Positions 23,240-31,604 of a DNA stretch of 64,000 bases are shown one piece after another. The translations under genes were made by a program, and so were the position numbers. How positions within the stretch are numbered: the stretch's first letter is position 1; the number at the start of each line of letters is the position of its first letter. A model generated the notes under the pieces. That model saw only the letters and a list, made by a program, of their open reading frames with translations. It was not told the origin of the DNA and did no database searches. The stretch covers positions 372,001 to 436,000 of the forward strand of contig NZ_JADKPN010000001.1 of assembly GCF_015352455.1 (NCBI RefSeq), read 5' to 3'. This DNA comes from Nocardioides islandensis (GTDB lineage: Bacteria; Actinomycetota; Actinomycetes; Propionibacteriales; Nocardioidaceae).

Positions 23240-23731
23240 ATGCCCCATCCGACGACCTCCCCCCGCCGCCGGCGCGACACCGGTTCGGCGGCCGTCGAGT
23301 TCGCGCTGATGGCACCGCTGCTGCTCCTGCTCGTGTTCGGGATCGTGGCCTACGGCTACATGCTCAGCTTCCGGCAGGCGCTGAGCCAGGGAGCGACCGA
23401 GGGCGCCCGGGCGGCCGCCGTGTCGGCGTACCCGACGCAGAGCCAGAAGGTCACCGACGCGGTGTCCGGGGTCAACGACGCGCTGGGCGGGTACGGCGTG
23501 CAGTGCGCCATCGCCACCAACGCCACGACCGGCACGCTGCGGCGCGACGGTGTCGCGGTCGGGTCCTGCACGGTCAGCCCGGCGACGTGCGTCAACAACG
23601 CGCTGGCGTCGTGCATGAGCGTCCAGATCACCTACGACTACCAGAACCACCCGCTGGTCCCCGAGGTCCCGGGCGTCGGGCTGGTGCTCCCGAACTCGCT
23701 CTCCTACACCGCCGTCGCGCAGGTCGGGTGA
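23240..23731 (+). CDS. TadE-like pilus assembly/secreted protein
   Basis: This 163-residue TadE-like pseudopilin has the class-defining N-terminus: a short basic stretch, then GSAAVEFALMAPLLLLLVFG, a single hydrophobic helix (about residues 20-45). An exported domain with a few cysteines follows (VQCAIATN, VGSCTVSPATCVNN, LASCMSVQ). Such proteins are inserted in the membrane and contribute to Flp/Tad pili or related surface structures. ATG 23240 follows GGAAAGGGAA. The stop overlaps the GTG of the next gene by 4 bp. No TadA ATPase, TadB/C or Flp pilin gene is nearby, so this pair either depends on a remote tad cluster or has another surface role. Confidence 0.8.
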   Translation: MPHPTTSPRRRRDTGSAAVEFALMAPLLLLLVFGIVAYGYMLSFRQALSQGATEGARAAAVSAYPTQSQKVTDAVSGVNDALGGYGVQCAIATNATTGTLRRDGVAVGSCTVSPATCVNNALASCMSVQITYDYQNHPLVPEVPGVGLVLPNSLSYTAVAQVG

Positions 23732-25458
23732 GGGCCGTGCTCGGGGGACGACGGGACAGGCACAGGGACAGGCGCCGGGACAGGCGCCGGGACGAGCGGG
23801 GCGCGATCATCCCGATGGTCGCCCTGCTCATGTCGGTGCTGATGGGCGCCGCCGCCATGGGCGTGGACCTCGGCCAGCTGCGGGTCGGGCGGGTCGACAT
23901 GCAGTCGCTGGCCGATGTCGTGTCCCTCGACCTCGCCCGGCAGATCGACGGCCGGCAGACCCAGGTGATCCAGGCCGACCCCCTCTGGGCGCAGGCCCGG
24001 GAGCAGAGCGTCGCGCGCAACCACACGACGTACGGCAGCGCGCCCACCGTGACCGCCCAGCTCGGCACGTTCAGCACGACCACGGGCACGTTCACCGCGA
24101 CGACCGGCGCGACCGTCCCCACCGCCGTGCGGGTCACGGCCAGCACGTCGGTGTCCTTCGCGTTCCGGAACGGGCAGGGGACGGTGGTGCGCTCGGCGGT
24201 CGCGATGGCGGACTCGACGGCCTGCTTCATGCTCGGCTCGTACGCCGCCGCGGTGAGGTCCGGCCAGTCGGCGCTGCTCAGCTCGGTGCTCGGGCAGGTC
24301 AACAGCAGCCTCGACCTCGGAGTAGTGGGGTACACCGGCCTGCTCGACGCGAACGTGTCGCTCACCGACCTGGCCGCCAAGCTCGGCATCGGGACCGTGA
24401 CCCAGCTGGCCGGCTCGACGGTGTCGATGAAGAACCTGTACCTCGCCACGGCCCAGGCGCTGCAGACCGGCGGGAACACCGCCGATGCCACGGTGCTCAA
24501 CCAGCTGGCGGTGTCGGTGGCCTCGCTCGGCAACGTCGACGTCGGCAAGGTCCTCCAGGCGGACACCGCGACCACGCGTGGGGTCGAGGCGACGGTCAAC
24601 GCGATCGACCTGATCGCCGGGTCGGCCCTCCTGTTCAACGGCAGCCACGCCGTGACGGTGCCGAACCTGTCCACGAACGTGCCCAACCTGGTGTCGTCGA
24701 CCTCGAGCCTGTCGATCATCGAGGCCCCGCAGCTGGTCTGCTCGCGCGCCAACCCGTCGCCGATGCGCGAGGCGACCACGTCCCAGGTGACCGCCACCGT
24801 GGGAGGCACGTTCAACGACGTCAACCTGGCCACGGTGGGCACGGGGGTGACGGTCGGCTCGCCGACGGGCAAGCCGGTGGGCCTGTCGATGTCGCTGGCC
24901 AACGCCGCGGCCCACCTCACGCAGGTCACCTGCGCGAACCCGTACTCGTCCGCGCCGACCAGTGCCCACAGCATCACCGTCGCGTCCACCAGCGGACTGC
25001 TGGCCGCCGACCTCACCGTGCCGCTCTCGGTCACCGGCAAGATCGCGGTGCCGTCGCTGGGCCTGGGCCTCGTCTCGTTCGCGATCGGCGTCGACGTGAA
25101 GGTCTCGGCCGCCTCGGCCGCCGGCCAGGTCCACTCGACCACCGTCACCGTGCCCTCGCAGCAGTGGGACACGGCGTACTCCGCCGGGTCGGGCAACCTC
25201 TCCCTCGCCGCGGGCTCGGTCACCCGCAGCGGGCTGACCGTGACGGCAACCCTCCTCGGCCTCCCCGTCACCCTGCCGACCACCACGATCGACACGATCC
25301 TGAACGCCGCCGTCTCCGCCGTGGTCACGCCGCTGGTCAACAACCTCGACGCCGGGGTCGTGCAGCCGCTTGCGAACCTCGCCGGAGTCCGGATCGCCGG
25401 CGCCGACGTCATCGCCCTGAGCAAGCCGCACTGCTCGGTCCCGGTGCTGCGCCAGTAG
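23728..25458 (+). CDS. TadG-like membrane-anchored surface protein
   Basis: This 576-residue protein has a TadG/Tad-like N-terminus: ERGAIIPMVALLMSVLMGAA with a membrane helix at about residues 22-42. The remaining 530 residues are Ser/Thr/Ala/Val-rich and low in charge, typical of an exported, repetitive beta-rich surface domain. Before the helix, four 12-bp tandem repeats (23753-23800) encode an RDRR-type run. A few cysteines (ACFMLGS, LVCSRANP, VTCANPY, HCSVPV) may form disulphides. It is translationally coupled to the TadE-like gene. Its stop is only 12 bp from the convergent phosphatase gene, with no terminator visible between. The exact role is unknown. Confidence 0.72.
   Translation: MRAVLGGRRDRHRDRRRDRRRDERGAIIPMVALLMSVLMGAAAMGVDLGQLRVGRVDMQSLADVVSLDLARQIDGRQTQVIQADPLWAQAREQSVARNHTTYGSAPTVTAQLGTFSTTTGTFTATTGATVPTAVRVTASTSVSFAFRNGQGTVVRSAVAMADSTACFMLGSYAAAVRSGQSALLSSVLGQVNSSLDLGVVGYTGLLDANVSLTDLAAKLGIGTVTQLAGSTVSMKNLYLATAQALQTGGNTADATVLNQLAVSVASLGNVDVGKVLQADTATTRGVEATVNAIDLIAGSALLFNGSHAVTVPNLSTNVPNLVSSTSSLSIIEAPQLVCSRANPSPMREATTSQVTATVGGTFNDVNLATVGTGVTVGSPTGKPVGLSMSLANAAAHLTQVTCANPYSSAPTSAHSITVASTSGLLAADLTVPLSVTGKIAVPSLGLGLVSFAIGVDVKVSAASAAGQVHSTTVTVPSQQWDTAYSAGSGNLSLAAGSVTRSGLTVTATLLGLPVTLPTTTIDTILNAAVSAVVTPLVNNLDAGVVQPLANLAGVRIAGADVIALSKPHCSVPVLRQ
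23753..23800. repeat. 12-bp tandem repeat, four units
   Basis: Four consecutive units of GGGACAGGCGCC-type sequence; the second and third are identical. They encode a basic Arg/Asp peptide just before the membrane helix of the TadG-like protein. Slippage here would change the length of the cytoplasmic tail in steps of four residues. Confidence 0.7.
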
Positions 25459-25470
25459 ACCCCGCCGCGC

Positions 25471-26097
25471 TCAGCGGTAGGTGAGCAGGTCCCCGGTCAG
25501 GTGCGTGTGCTCGTTGAAGGAGACGAGCGTGCGACCGCGGGAGCCGGTCACCACGCGGGTGACGGCGGCGTTGACGGCGACCGGGGCGATCCGTTGGTAC
25601 GCCGCGGGCGACTCCAGCAGCGTGGCGACGACGACCGCGACCGGACCGCCGGAGGTGGTCACGACGGTGGTCCCCTCACCCACGCGGTCGAGCGCACCGA
25701 GCACCCGCTCGGCGAAGACCGGCCACGACTCGCGGTAGTCACCGTCGTGCTCGCCGGAGAGCCAGCGCGCTGTAGCCCGCTCGAACCAGGCCTGGAACTG
25801 CCGCTCGTCCGGCTCGCCCTCGAAGTGCTTCGGCTGCGCGTCCAGGACGGCGAGGTGGTCCATCTCGTCCCAGCCGTCGTCGAGCCGGGGCACGACGGAC
25901 CAGCCGGCCGCGTCGGCCATCACCTCGGCGGTGCGCTGCTGCCGCTTCATCGCCCCGTGCAGGAGGGCGTCCGGTCGCAGGTCGGCCAGGAGCTCACCGG
26001 TCCGCGCCGCCTGCTTCTCCCCCAGCGGCGACAGCACGTCGTAGTCGGCCGCGCCGTAGGACGCCTGCCCGTGCCGGACGATGACGATCTGGCCCAC
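25471..26097 (-). CDS. Histidine phosphatase family protein
   Basis: This 208-residue phosphoglycerate mutase-like phosphatase has the catalytic RHG at residues 8-10 (IVIVRHGQASYG). A second conserved arginine is in GAMKRQQRTAEVM, and the later histidine region is VVTTSGGPVAVV, where the usual GH is replaced by GG. Because the second catalytic histidine is not obvious there, activity may differ from classical members. GTG 26097 lies 2 bp after the phosphotransferase stop. It is the last gene of a four-gene reverse-strand operon (ACAD, SDR, phosphotransferase, phosphatase). The substrate is unknown. Confidence 0.8.
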   Translation of the reverse strand: MGQIVIVRHGQASYGAADYDVLSPLGEKQAARTGELLADLRPDALLHGAMKRQQRTAEVMADAAGWSVVPRLDDGWDEMDHLAVLDAQPKHFEGEPDERQFQAWFERATARWLSGEHDGDYRESWPVFAERVLGALDRVGEGTTVVTTSGGPVAVVVATLLESPAAYQRIAPVAVNAAVTRVVTGSRGRTLVSFNEHTHLTGDLLTYR

Positions 26098-26099
26098 GG

Positions 26100-27176
26100 T
26101 CAGGACACCCCGTGGGCCGCGACCAGTCGGCGGCAGCGCTGCTCGAGGTACCCGACCGCCGGGCCGAACACGGCGTACGCCTCGTTGTGCGTCTGTCCCA
26201 TCGCGTAGCGGTACCAGATCTGCTGCGCGATCACGGCCAGCCGGAAGATGCCGAAGACCTCGTAGAACCGCCACTGCTCGGGCGTGACCGTCAGGCCGCT
26301 GCGGTCGGCGTACCGCTCGACGATCTCCCGGCGCGTCCACATGCCGGGGGCGTCGGAGGGCTGCCGGCAGAACTGGCGGAACCACTCGTCGTCGTCGGCC
26401 TGCACCCAGTAGGCCAGCGCGCCGCCGAGGTCCATCAACGGGTCGCCCACGGTCGCCATCTCCCAGTCGAGCACGCCGGTGACCTCTCGCGGCTCGGTCC
26501 CGGAGAGCACGAGGTTGTCGAAGCGGTAGTCGTTGTGGATCAGGCACTGGCGCACGTCGGCGGGCTGGTGCTCGTCGAGCCAGCCGGTCACGGGCGACCA
26601 GTCGCCGAGGTCGTCGGTGCGCGCCCGCGCCAGCCGGTCGGTCCACCCGGTCACCTGCCGGCGCACGTACCCCTCGCCGCGGTTCAGGGCGGCCAGTGCC
26701 GAGATGGCGTCCACGTCGACGGCGTGCAGCTCGGCCAGCACGTCCCACGCCCGACCGCAGAGCTCCGACGTCTGGTCGGGGGTGCTGTCGAAGCCCAGGT
26801 GCCGCCGGGGGATCGTGCCCTCGAGCCGCTCCATCACGTAGAAGTCCGACCCGATCACCGACTCGTCGCGGCAGAGGCCGACCATGGTGGCGACGTACGG
26901 GAAGACCGGTGCCAGCGCGGCCTGGATGTCGTGCTCGCGGCCCATGTCGTGGGCACTCTTGGCCTTGGCGCCCACGGGCGGCCTTCTCAGGATGAGGTCG
27001 CGCCCGGGGTAGCTCAGGAGGTAGGTCAGGTTCGAGGCGCCGCCCGGGAACTGCCGCACCTCGGGAGTGCCGGGGAGCTCGTAGCCCGGTGCGTGCTCGC
27101 GCAGCCAGGCGGCGACCGCCTCGACGTCGAAGGCGTCCTCGTCGCGGACCGGGCGGCTCTCGTCGCGGGTGCTCAC
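26100..27176 (-). CDS. Phosphotransferase family protein (APH/ACAD10-11-like kinase)
   Basis: This 358-residue kinase-like protein of the aminoglycoside phosphotransferase superfamily belongs to the branch found with acyl-CoA dehydrogenases. In mammals the same domain is fused in ACAD10/11, which phosphorylate 4-hydroxyacyl-CoAs for degradation. The N-lobe has FPGGASNLTYLLSYPG and DLILRRPP; the catalytic loop is CLIHNDYRFDNLVL (HxDxxxxN) and the metal aspartate is in VTGVLDWEMATVGDP. GTG 27176 overlaps the SDR stop by 4 bp. Linkage with an acyl-CoA dehydrogenase and an SDR suggests catabolism of hydroxy or branched fatty acids. Confidence 0.87.
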   Translation of the reverse strand: MSTRDESRPVRDEDAFDVEAVAAWLREHAPGYELPGTPEVRQFPGGASNLTYLLSYPGRDLILRRPPVGAKAKSAHDMGREHDIQAALAPVFPYVATMVGLCRDESVIGSDFYVMERLEGTIPRRHLGFDSTPDQTSELCGRAWDVLAELHAVDVDAISALAALNRGEGYVRRQVTGWTDRLARARTDDLGDWSPVTGWLDEHQPADVRQCLIHNDYRFDNLVLSGTEPREVTGVLDWEMATVGDPLMDLGGALAYWVQADDDEWFRQFCRQPSDAPGMWTRREIVERYADRSGLTVTPEQWRFYEVFGIFRLAVIAQQIWYRYAMGQTHNEAYAVFGPAVGYLEQRCRRLVAAHGVS

Positions 27177-27928
27177 GTGATCCGGTCCAGCTTCGCGGCC
27201 TGGGCCCGCATCACCTGGTCGTACAGCTCCCGGTTGCGCTGCTTCTGGTCCCACGCGGACTGGGCGACGTAGTCGGGGATGATCAGCTCCTCGCCCCGGT
27301 CGATCCCGGCGATCACCGACGCCGCGATGTCGTCGGCGGTGAAGGGCGCGGACTCGACGAGGTGCTCCACGACGCCGGCGATCACGGTGTCGGCGCCCTG
27401 CATCGACGCGAGCAGGTTGGTGCGGAAGTACGACGGGCACACCACGCTCGCGGTGACGCCGTACGGCGCCAGCTCGTGGCCCGTCGTCTCGGTCAGCGCC
27501 ACGACTGCGGCCTTGACGGCGTTGTACGACGCCATGCCGGCGGGGTGCACGAGGCCGGCCAGCGAGGCGACGTTGACGATGTGGCCCGAGCGCTGGGTCT
27601 TGAACATCGGCACGAAGGTACGGGTGCCGCGGACCACGCCGAACAGGTTGATCTCGGTGATCCAGCGCCACTCCTCGAGGGTCGCCACGTCCAGGCGGCC
27701 GCCTCCGGCGACACCCGCGTTGTTGACCAGGACGTCGAGGCCGCCCCACTGCGTGAGCACTTGCTGGAGGGCGAGCGCCCAGTCCTCGTCGCTCGTCACG
27801 TCCAGCGCGAGGTCGACGCCGTCGACGGTCCGGTCGGTGGCCAGCACCTCGTCGCCGCGGGCCCGCCAGGCGCGCGTGAGGGCGGCGCCGAGGCCCGAGG
27901 CGGCGCCGGTGACGAGGACCCGGGTCAC
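27173..27928 (-). CDS. Short-chain dehydrogenase/reductase
   Basis: This 251-residue NAD(P)-dependent SDR starts with the Rossmann motif VTGAASGLGAAL (residues 6-17), has the conserved VNNAGVAG, the catalytic serine in NVASLAG, and the YxxxK pair in MASYNAVKAAV. The length is standard. GTG 27928 overlaps the acyl-CoA dehydrogenase stop by 4 bp, and its own stop overlaps the phosphotransferase start by 4 bp. It probably oxidises a hydroxyacyl intermediate or related alcohol in the same pathway. The substrate cannot be inferred further. Confidence 0.9.
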   Translation of the reverse strand: MTRVLVTGAASGLGAALTRAWRARGDEVLATDRTVDGVDLALDVTSDEDWALALQQVLTQWGGLDVLVNNAGVAGGGRLDVATLEEWRWITEINLFGVVRGTRTFVPMFKTQRSGHIVNVASLAGLVHPAGMASYNAVKAAVVALTETTGHELAPYGVTASVVCPSYFRTNLLASMQGADTVIAGVVEHLVESAPFTADDIAASVIAGIDRGEELIIPDYVAQSAWDQKQRNRELYDQVMRAQAAKLDRIT

Positions 27929-29172
27929 GAGTGCTTGCCGAGCTCGATCCGGGCGACCATGCCGCGGTGCACCTCGTCCGGGCCGTCGGCGAGGCGCAGG
28001 GTACGGGCGTTCACGAACGCCATCGCCAGCGGGAAGTCGTCTGACATGCCGGCGCCACCGTGGACCTGGATGGCGAAGTCGATGACCTGCTGGGCGACGT
28101 TCGGGACGGCGACCTTGATCTGGCTGACCTCGGAGAGCGCGTTCATCGGGCCGCCCTGGTCGAGCTTCCACGCGGCGTTCAGGACGAGCAGCCGGGCCTG
28201 GTCGATGGCGATGCGGGCGTCGGCGATGCGCTCCCGGTTGCCGCCGAGGTCGACCAGCCGCTTGCCGAACGCCGTGCGGCTGGTGCCGCGCGCGATGGCG
28301 AGCTCGAGGGCCAGCTCGGACAGCCCGATGAGCCGCATGCAGTGGTGGATCCGGCCGGGGCCGAGCCGGCCCTGGGCGATCGCGAAGCCCTGCCCGGGCC
28401 CGGAGATGACGTTGCCGAGAGGTACGCGGACGTCGGTGAACGACACCTCGCCGTGCCCGATCGGCTCGTCCTGGTAGCCCATCGTGGACAGCAGCCGCTC
28501 CACCTTCACCCCCGCGGCGTCGCGGGGTACGAGCACCATGGAGTGCCGCTGGTGCCGGTCGGCGTCGGGATCGGTGACGCCCATGAACACGAAGATCCGG
28601 CAGTCCGGGTGCCCGACGCCGGTCGACCACCACTTGCGCCCGTTGACGACCATCTCGTCGCCGTCGACGACGCAGGTGGCCTCCATGGTGGTCGCGTCGG
28701 AGGAGGCGACGTCCGGCTCGGTCATCGTGAACGCCGACCGGATCCGGCCCTCGAGCAGCGGCTCGAGCCACTCCTTGCGCTGCTGCTCGGAGCCGTAGCG
28801 CAGCAGCACCTCCATGTTCCCCGTGTCCGGGGCGTTGCAGTTGAAGACGAGGGACGCGATCGCGGACCGGCCCATCTGCTCGGCCAGCGGCGCGTAGTCG
28901 ACGTTGCTCAGGCCCTCGCCCCCGTCGGTGCCGAACCGCGCGGCGTACTCGCCCGCGTGCTCCTTCGGCAGGAAGAGGTTCCACAGGCCCTGCGCGCGGG
29001 CCTTCGCCTTGAGGTCCTCCAGCACCGGCAGCGGCGTCCACTGGGTGCCCTGCTCGCGCGCGGCCGCGAGGTCGCGGTGGTACTGCGGCTCGACCGGCGC
29101 GATCTCTTCGCGCATGAACGTGCGCACCCGCTCGGTCAGCTCGGCGGCTCGAGGGGACGGCGAGAAGTCCAT
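27925..29172 (-). CDS. Acyl-CoA dehydrogenase (long, ACAD10/11-like)
   Basis: This 415-residue acyl-CoA dehydrogenase belongs to the longer branch related to ACAD10/11. The diagnostic segments are the long N-terminal insertion around PKEHAGEYAARFGTDGGEGL, SAFTMTEPDVASSDATTMEA, VVNGRKWWSTGVGHPDCRIF, GPGRIHHCMRLIGLSELALE and VHGGAGMSDDFPLAMAFVNA. It heads the operon with SDR, phosphotransferase and phosphatase. TAGTCT lies 7 nt before the ATG, suggesting an almost leaderless transcript. A perfect 20-bp palindrome lies 47 bp upstream at 29220-29239. Confidence 0.9.
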   Translation of the reverse strand: MDFSPSPRAAELTERVRTFMREEIAPVEPQYHRDLAAAREQGTQWTPLPVLEDLKAKARAQGLWNLFLPKEHAGEYAARFGTDGGEGLSNVDYAPLAEQMGRSAIASLVFNCNAPDTGNMEVLLRYGSEQQRKEWLEPLLEGRIRSAFTMTEPDVASSDATTMEATCVVDGDEMVVNGRKWWSTGVGHPDCRIFVFMGVTDPDADRHQRHSMVLVPRDAAGVKVERLLSTMGYQDEPIGHGEVSFTDVRVPLGNVISGPGQGFAIAQGRLGPGRIHHCMRLIGLSELALELAIARGTSRTAFGKRLVDLGGNRERIADARIAIDQARLLVLNAAWKLDQGGPMNALSEVSQIKVAVPNVAQQVIDFAIQVHGGAGMSDDFPLAMAFVNARTLRLADGPDEVHRGMVARIELGKHS

Positions 29173-29179
29173 GCGTCGC

Positions 29180-29185
29180 AGACTA
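29180..29185 (-). promoter_or_regulatory. -10 box TAGTCT, near-leaderless promoter of the ACAD operon
   Basis: On the reverse strand TAGTCT ends 7 nt before the ATG at 29172, giving a leader of zero or one nucleotide. Confidence 0.45.
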
Positions 29186-29219
29186 GTGGGGCGAACTGTG
29201 GCGTCGTTCCTGCCGCATT

Positions 29220-29239
29220 GGCGTCGTTGCAACGACGCC
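29220..29239. promoter_or_regulatory. Perfect 20-bp palindrome upstream of the ACAD operon
   Basis: GGCGTCGTTG-CAACGACGCC is perfectly symmetric and lies 34 bp upstream of the -10 box. A half site GGCGTCGTT recurs closer to the promoter at about 29200. This pattern fits an operator for a dimeric regulator encoded elsewhere. Confidence 0.5.
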
Positions 29240-29245
29240 GAACGT

Positions 29246-29275
29246 CAGGGATACCCGGCCGAGCGGGTATCCCTG
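29246..29275. terminator. Terminator-like hairpin after the ABC permease gene
   Basis: Perfect 12-bp arms CAGGGATACCCG / CGGGTATCCCTG surround a 6-nt loop, 11 bp downstream of the permease stop at 29287. No T-run follows, as is common in actinobacteria. Confidence 0.65.
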
Positions 29276-29286
29276 CCCGACCGGAC

Positions 29287-30849
29287 CTACGCCGCGACCG
29301 CCATCACGACCCGCGATCGCTCGACGGGGTCGAGCCAGACGCCGGCGGTGCGGGAGAGGCGCCAGGTCGACCAGATCAGGAACGGGACGGCGGCCAGCAC
29401 CGACACCCGCCACTCGGGGATGTGGGCGAGGCCGGAGAACACCAAGCCGGTCAAGGTGGTGGAGACGGCCAGCCGGGTGGAGTACCCGACCATCACGATC
29501 GGCGGGGCCGGGGTGGCACGCGCCGAGCGCATGTCGACCGGGAACGGTCGCTGGGCCGACCAGCGCAGCGCCGCGCCGACCACCTGGACGGTCACGACCA
29601 GCAGCAGGCAGACGAGGGCGGAGAGCTCGTACGACGTGGGCACGCCGGCCCGCAGCGACGCGAGCAGGATGGTGGCCAGTGACGCGGCGACCAGGAACTC
29701 GGCCAGGACGTACGCGCGGGCGCCGAAGACCTGGCCGGGCCGCGCCGGCAGGTTCTCCCGCCACAGCAGGCCGCGGCCGTCGAGGCACCAGGCGTTGACG
29801 CCGAACAGCAGCGCGCCACCGGAGGCCACCAGGCCGGGCAGGATCGTCATCATCGGCCAGTCCAGGTCACCGGCGATCGCGACGAGCCCCGGGCCGACGG
29901 CCAGCACGGCGATGCCGCGGCGCATCGGGACCGAGCGCCAGACCGAGCTGCGGTCGGTGCGCACCAGCATCGCGAAGACCGAGCCGGGCAGGCGGCGGGC
30001 ACTGAACTGGCCGCTCTCGACGCGTGCCTCGTCGCGGGGCATCCGACGCGCGGCGAGGTGCGCGGGCACGGCGCCGATGACCACGGCGGCCACCAGGATG
30101 ACCAGCTCGACGGCGACGCCCTCCGCCCAGCGCCACTCGAAGCCGATGGTCGACCGGGCGACGATCCAGACCGTCGGGACGTGGTCGAGCATCTCGCCGA
30201 GGCGCCCGCTCAGCTGCAGCGCGAGGCCGGCCAGCGCGAACACCCCGGTGATCGCGCGGACCATGCCGATGCCGTGCGGCTGTCGGCGGATCGCCTCCAT
30301 CGTCCACGCGACGATCTGGGCGAGCGCCGTGCAGGCCGCCAGCCAGAGCAGCACGGACAGGGCGGCGGCGGGCACCAGGTGGACGGGCAGCCCGTAGGCC
30401 ATCGTGCCGAGCAGCGTCCAGGCCTGGAGCAGCCAGGCGATGTTGAGCGGTGCCAGCAGCAGGGCGCCCAGGTGGTCCGTGGTGGGACTCACCGGGAACG
30501 CGACGGCCTGCTCCCGCGAGATCAGCTCGCGGCCACCGCCGGAGGCGACCGCGGAGATGATCGCGAGCAGCAGGAAGCCCGCGAACGCGGTCGGCGTCAG
30601 GACGAGCACCTCGGCGGCCCGTGTCGACGTACGGGCGCCGGGGAAGGTCATCGGGAGCGTGCAGGCGGCGAGGGTCAGCCCCACCATGATCGCGATCGTC
30701 CAGGGCACAGCGGCGCGGCGGCGTACGGTGCCCGCGCGGAAGCGCGCCAGGTGACCGACGTCGGCGACCGCACGACGCGCCGACGTCACCGGCCCGAGGC
30801 GGGGCGAGGCGGCCGTGGCCGTGCTAGTCGAGGAGAGCCCGGTAGGCAC
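29287..30849 (-). CDS. ABC transporter permease (multi-spanning)
   Basis: This 520-residue integral membrane protein has about ten to twelve hydrophobic segments, for example VPWTIAIMVGLTLAACTLPM, the LVLTPTAFAGFLLLAIISAV region and the LLFGVNAWCLDGRG block. This GVNAWCLDGRGLLWRENLP stretch is typical of actinobacterial ABC-2-like exporters. It follows its ATPase directly, and its start lies inside the ATPase gene. GTG 30849 is chosen because GAGGAGG precedes it by about 6 nt; GTG 30789 is an alternative. The exported substrate is unknown. Confidence 0.78.
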   Translation of the reverse strand: MPTGLSSTSTATAASPRLGPVTSARRAVADVGHLARFRAGTVRRRAAVPWTIAIMVGLTLAACTLPMTFPGARTSTRAAEVLVLTPTAFAGFLLLAIISAVASGGGRELISREQAVAFPVSPTTDHLGALLLAPLNIAWLLQAWTLLGTMAYGLPVHLVPAAALSVLLWLAACTALAQIVAWTMEAIRRQPHGIGMVRAITGVFALAGLALQLSGRLGEMLDHVPTVWIVARSTIGFEWRWAEGVAVELVILVAAVVIGAVPAHLAARRMPRDEARVESGQFSARRLPGSVFAMLVRTDRSSVWRSVPMRRGIAVLAVGPGLVAIAGDLDWPMMTILPGLVASGGALLFGVNAWCLDGRGLLWRENLPARPGQVFGARAYVLAEFLVAASLATILLASLRAGVPTSYELSALVCLLLVVTVQVVGAALRWSAQRPFPVDMRSARATPAPPIVMVGYSTRLAVSTTLTGLVFSGLAHIPEWRVSVLAAVPFLIWSTWRLSRTAGVWLDPVERSRVVMAVAA

Positions 30850-31531
30850 GGGCCCCCTCCTCACCGGCCATCTCCGCGGACTCCACGGACGCCACACGCG
30901 AGCCGCCGCGCAGGACGAGCACGTCGGTGCAGGCCTGGATGGCCAGCTCGCGCAGGTGGGTGGAGATCAGGATGCACGCGCCGCGGGCCCGGGCGTCCGC
31001 GACGACGTCCATGGTCGCGTCCACCCCGATCGGGTCGACGCCGTCGAAGGGCTCGTCGAGCAGCAGCAGCTTGGGCTGGTGCAGCGAGGCCAGGACGACG
31101 CTGAGGCGCCGGCCCATGCCGTGGCTGAACCCGCCGGTGATGCGGTGCGCGACGTCGCCCAGCTCGAACCGCTCGAGCAGGTCGCGGGCGCGGTCCTCCC
31201 AGTCCTCGAGCCGGCGCAGCCGGGCCGACAGCTGGAGGTGCTCCCACGGCGTGGCCCGCGGGATCAGGCCGCCCACGTCGGGGCAGTACCCGCTGATCCG
31301 CTTGATCGCCAAGGTGTCCTTGCGCATGTCGAGACCGTCGACGACGACGGTGCCCGCCGTCGGCGGGATGAGGCCCGCGAGCACCCGCATGGTGGTGGAC
31401 TTCCCGGCGCCGTTGCGCCCGAGCAGCGCGGTGGCCTGGCCGGCGTACGCCTGCACGTCGATGCCCGCAACCGCCTCCACCTCGCCGAAGCGCACGTGGA
31501 GGCTGCGGATGTCGACGACCGGCTCGCTCAC
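30824..31531 (-). CDS. ABC transporter ATP-binding protein
   Basis: This 235-residue ABC ATPase has Walker A LGRNGAGKSTTM, a degenerate signature ITGGFSHGMGRRLSVVL, Walker B LLLLDEPFDG and switch histidine STHLRE. This arrangement is typical of ABC-2 exporters. It overlaps the permease gene by 26 bp, and the permease Shine-Dalgarno sequence lies within its last codons. That gives tight coupling of the two subunits. GTG 31531 has only a weak ribosome-binding site (CTCCGGG). Confidence 0.88.
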   Translation of the reverse strand: MSEPVVDIRSLHVRFGEVEAVAGIDVQAYAGQATALLGRNGAGKSTTMRVLAGLIPPTAGTVVVDGLDMRKDTLAIKRISGYCPDVGGLIPRATPWEHLQLSARLRRLEDWEDRARDLLERFELGDVAHRITGGFSHGMGRRLSVVLASLHQPKLLLLDEPFDGVDPIGVDATMDVVADARARGACILISTHLRELAIQACTDVLVLRGGSRVASVESAEMAGEEGARAYRALLD

Positions 31532-31604
31532 CCGGAGAATTCTGCCGGGGAACGGCCGAAAGGTCTGCGGTTCGTCGAACTTCGGCCTGGGGTACGACGC
31601 CGAC

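Noticed and set aside
23140..23240. c-di-GMP riboswitch upstream of the TadE-like gene
   Set aside because: The expected conserved GEMM core with its GAAA tetraloop and receptor is absent. Only generic hairpins are visible.
31550..31590. GGCCGAA/TTCGGCC hairpin after the SnoaL-like gene as a terminator
   Set aside because: The arms are only 7 bp with a loop of about 20 nt and no T-run. Too weak to annotate.
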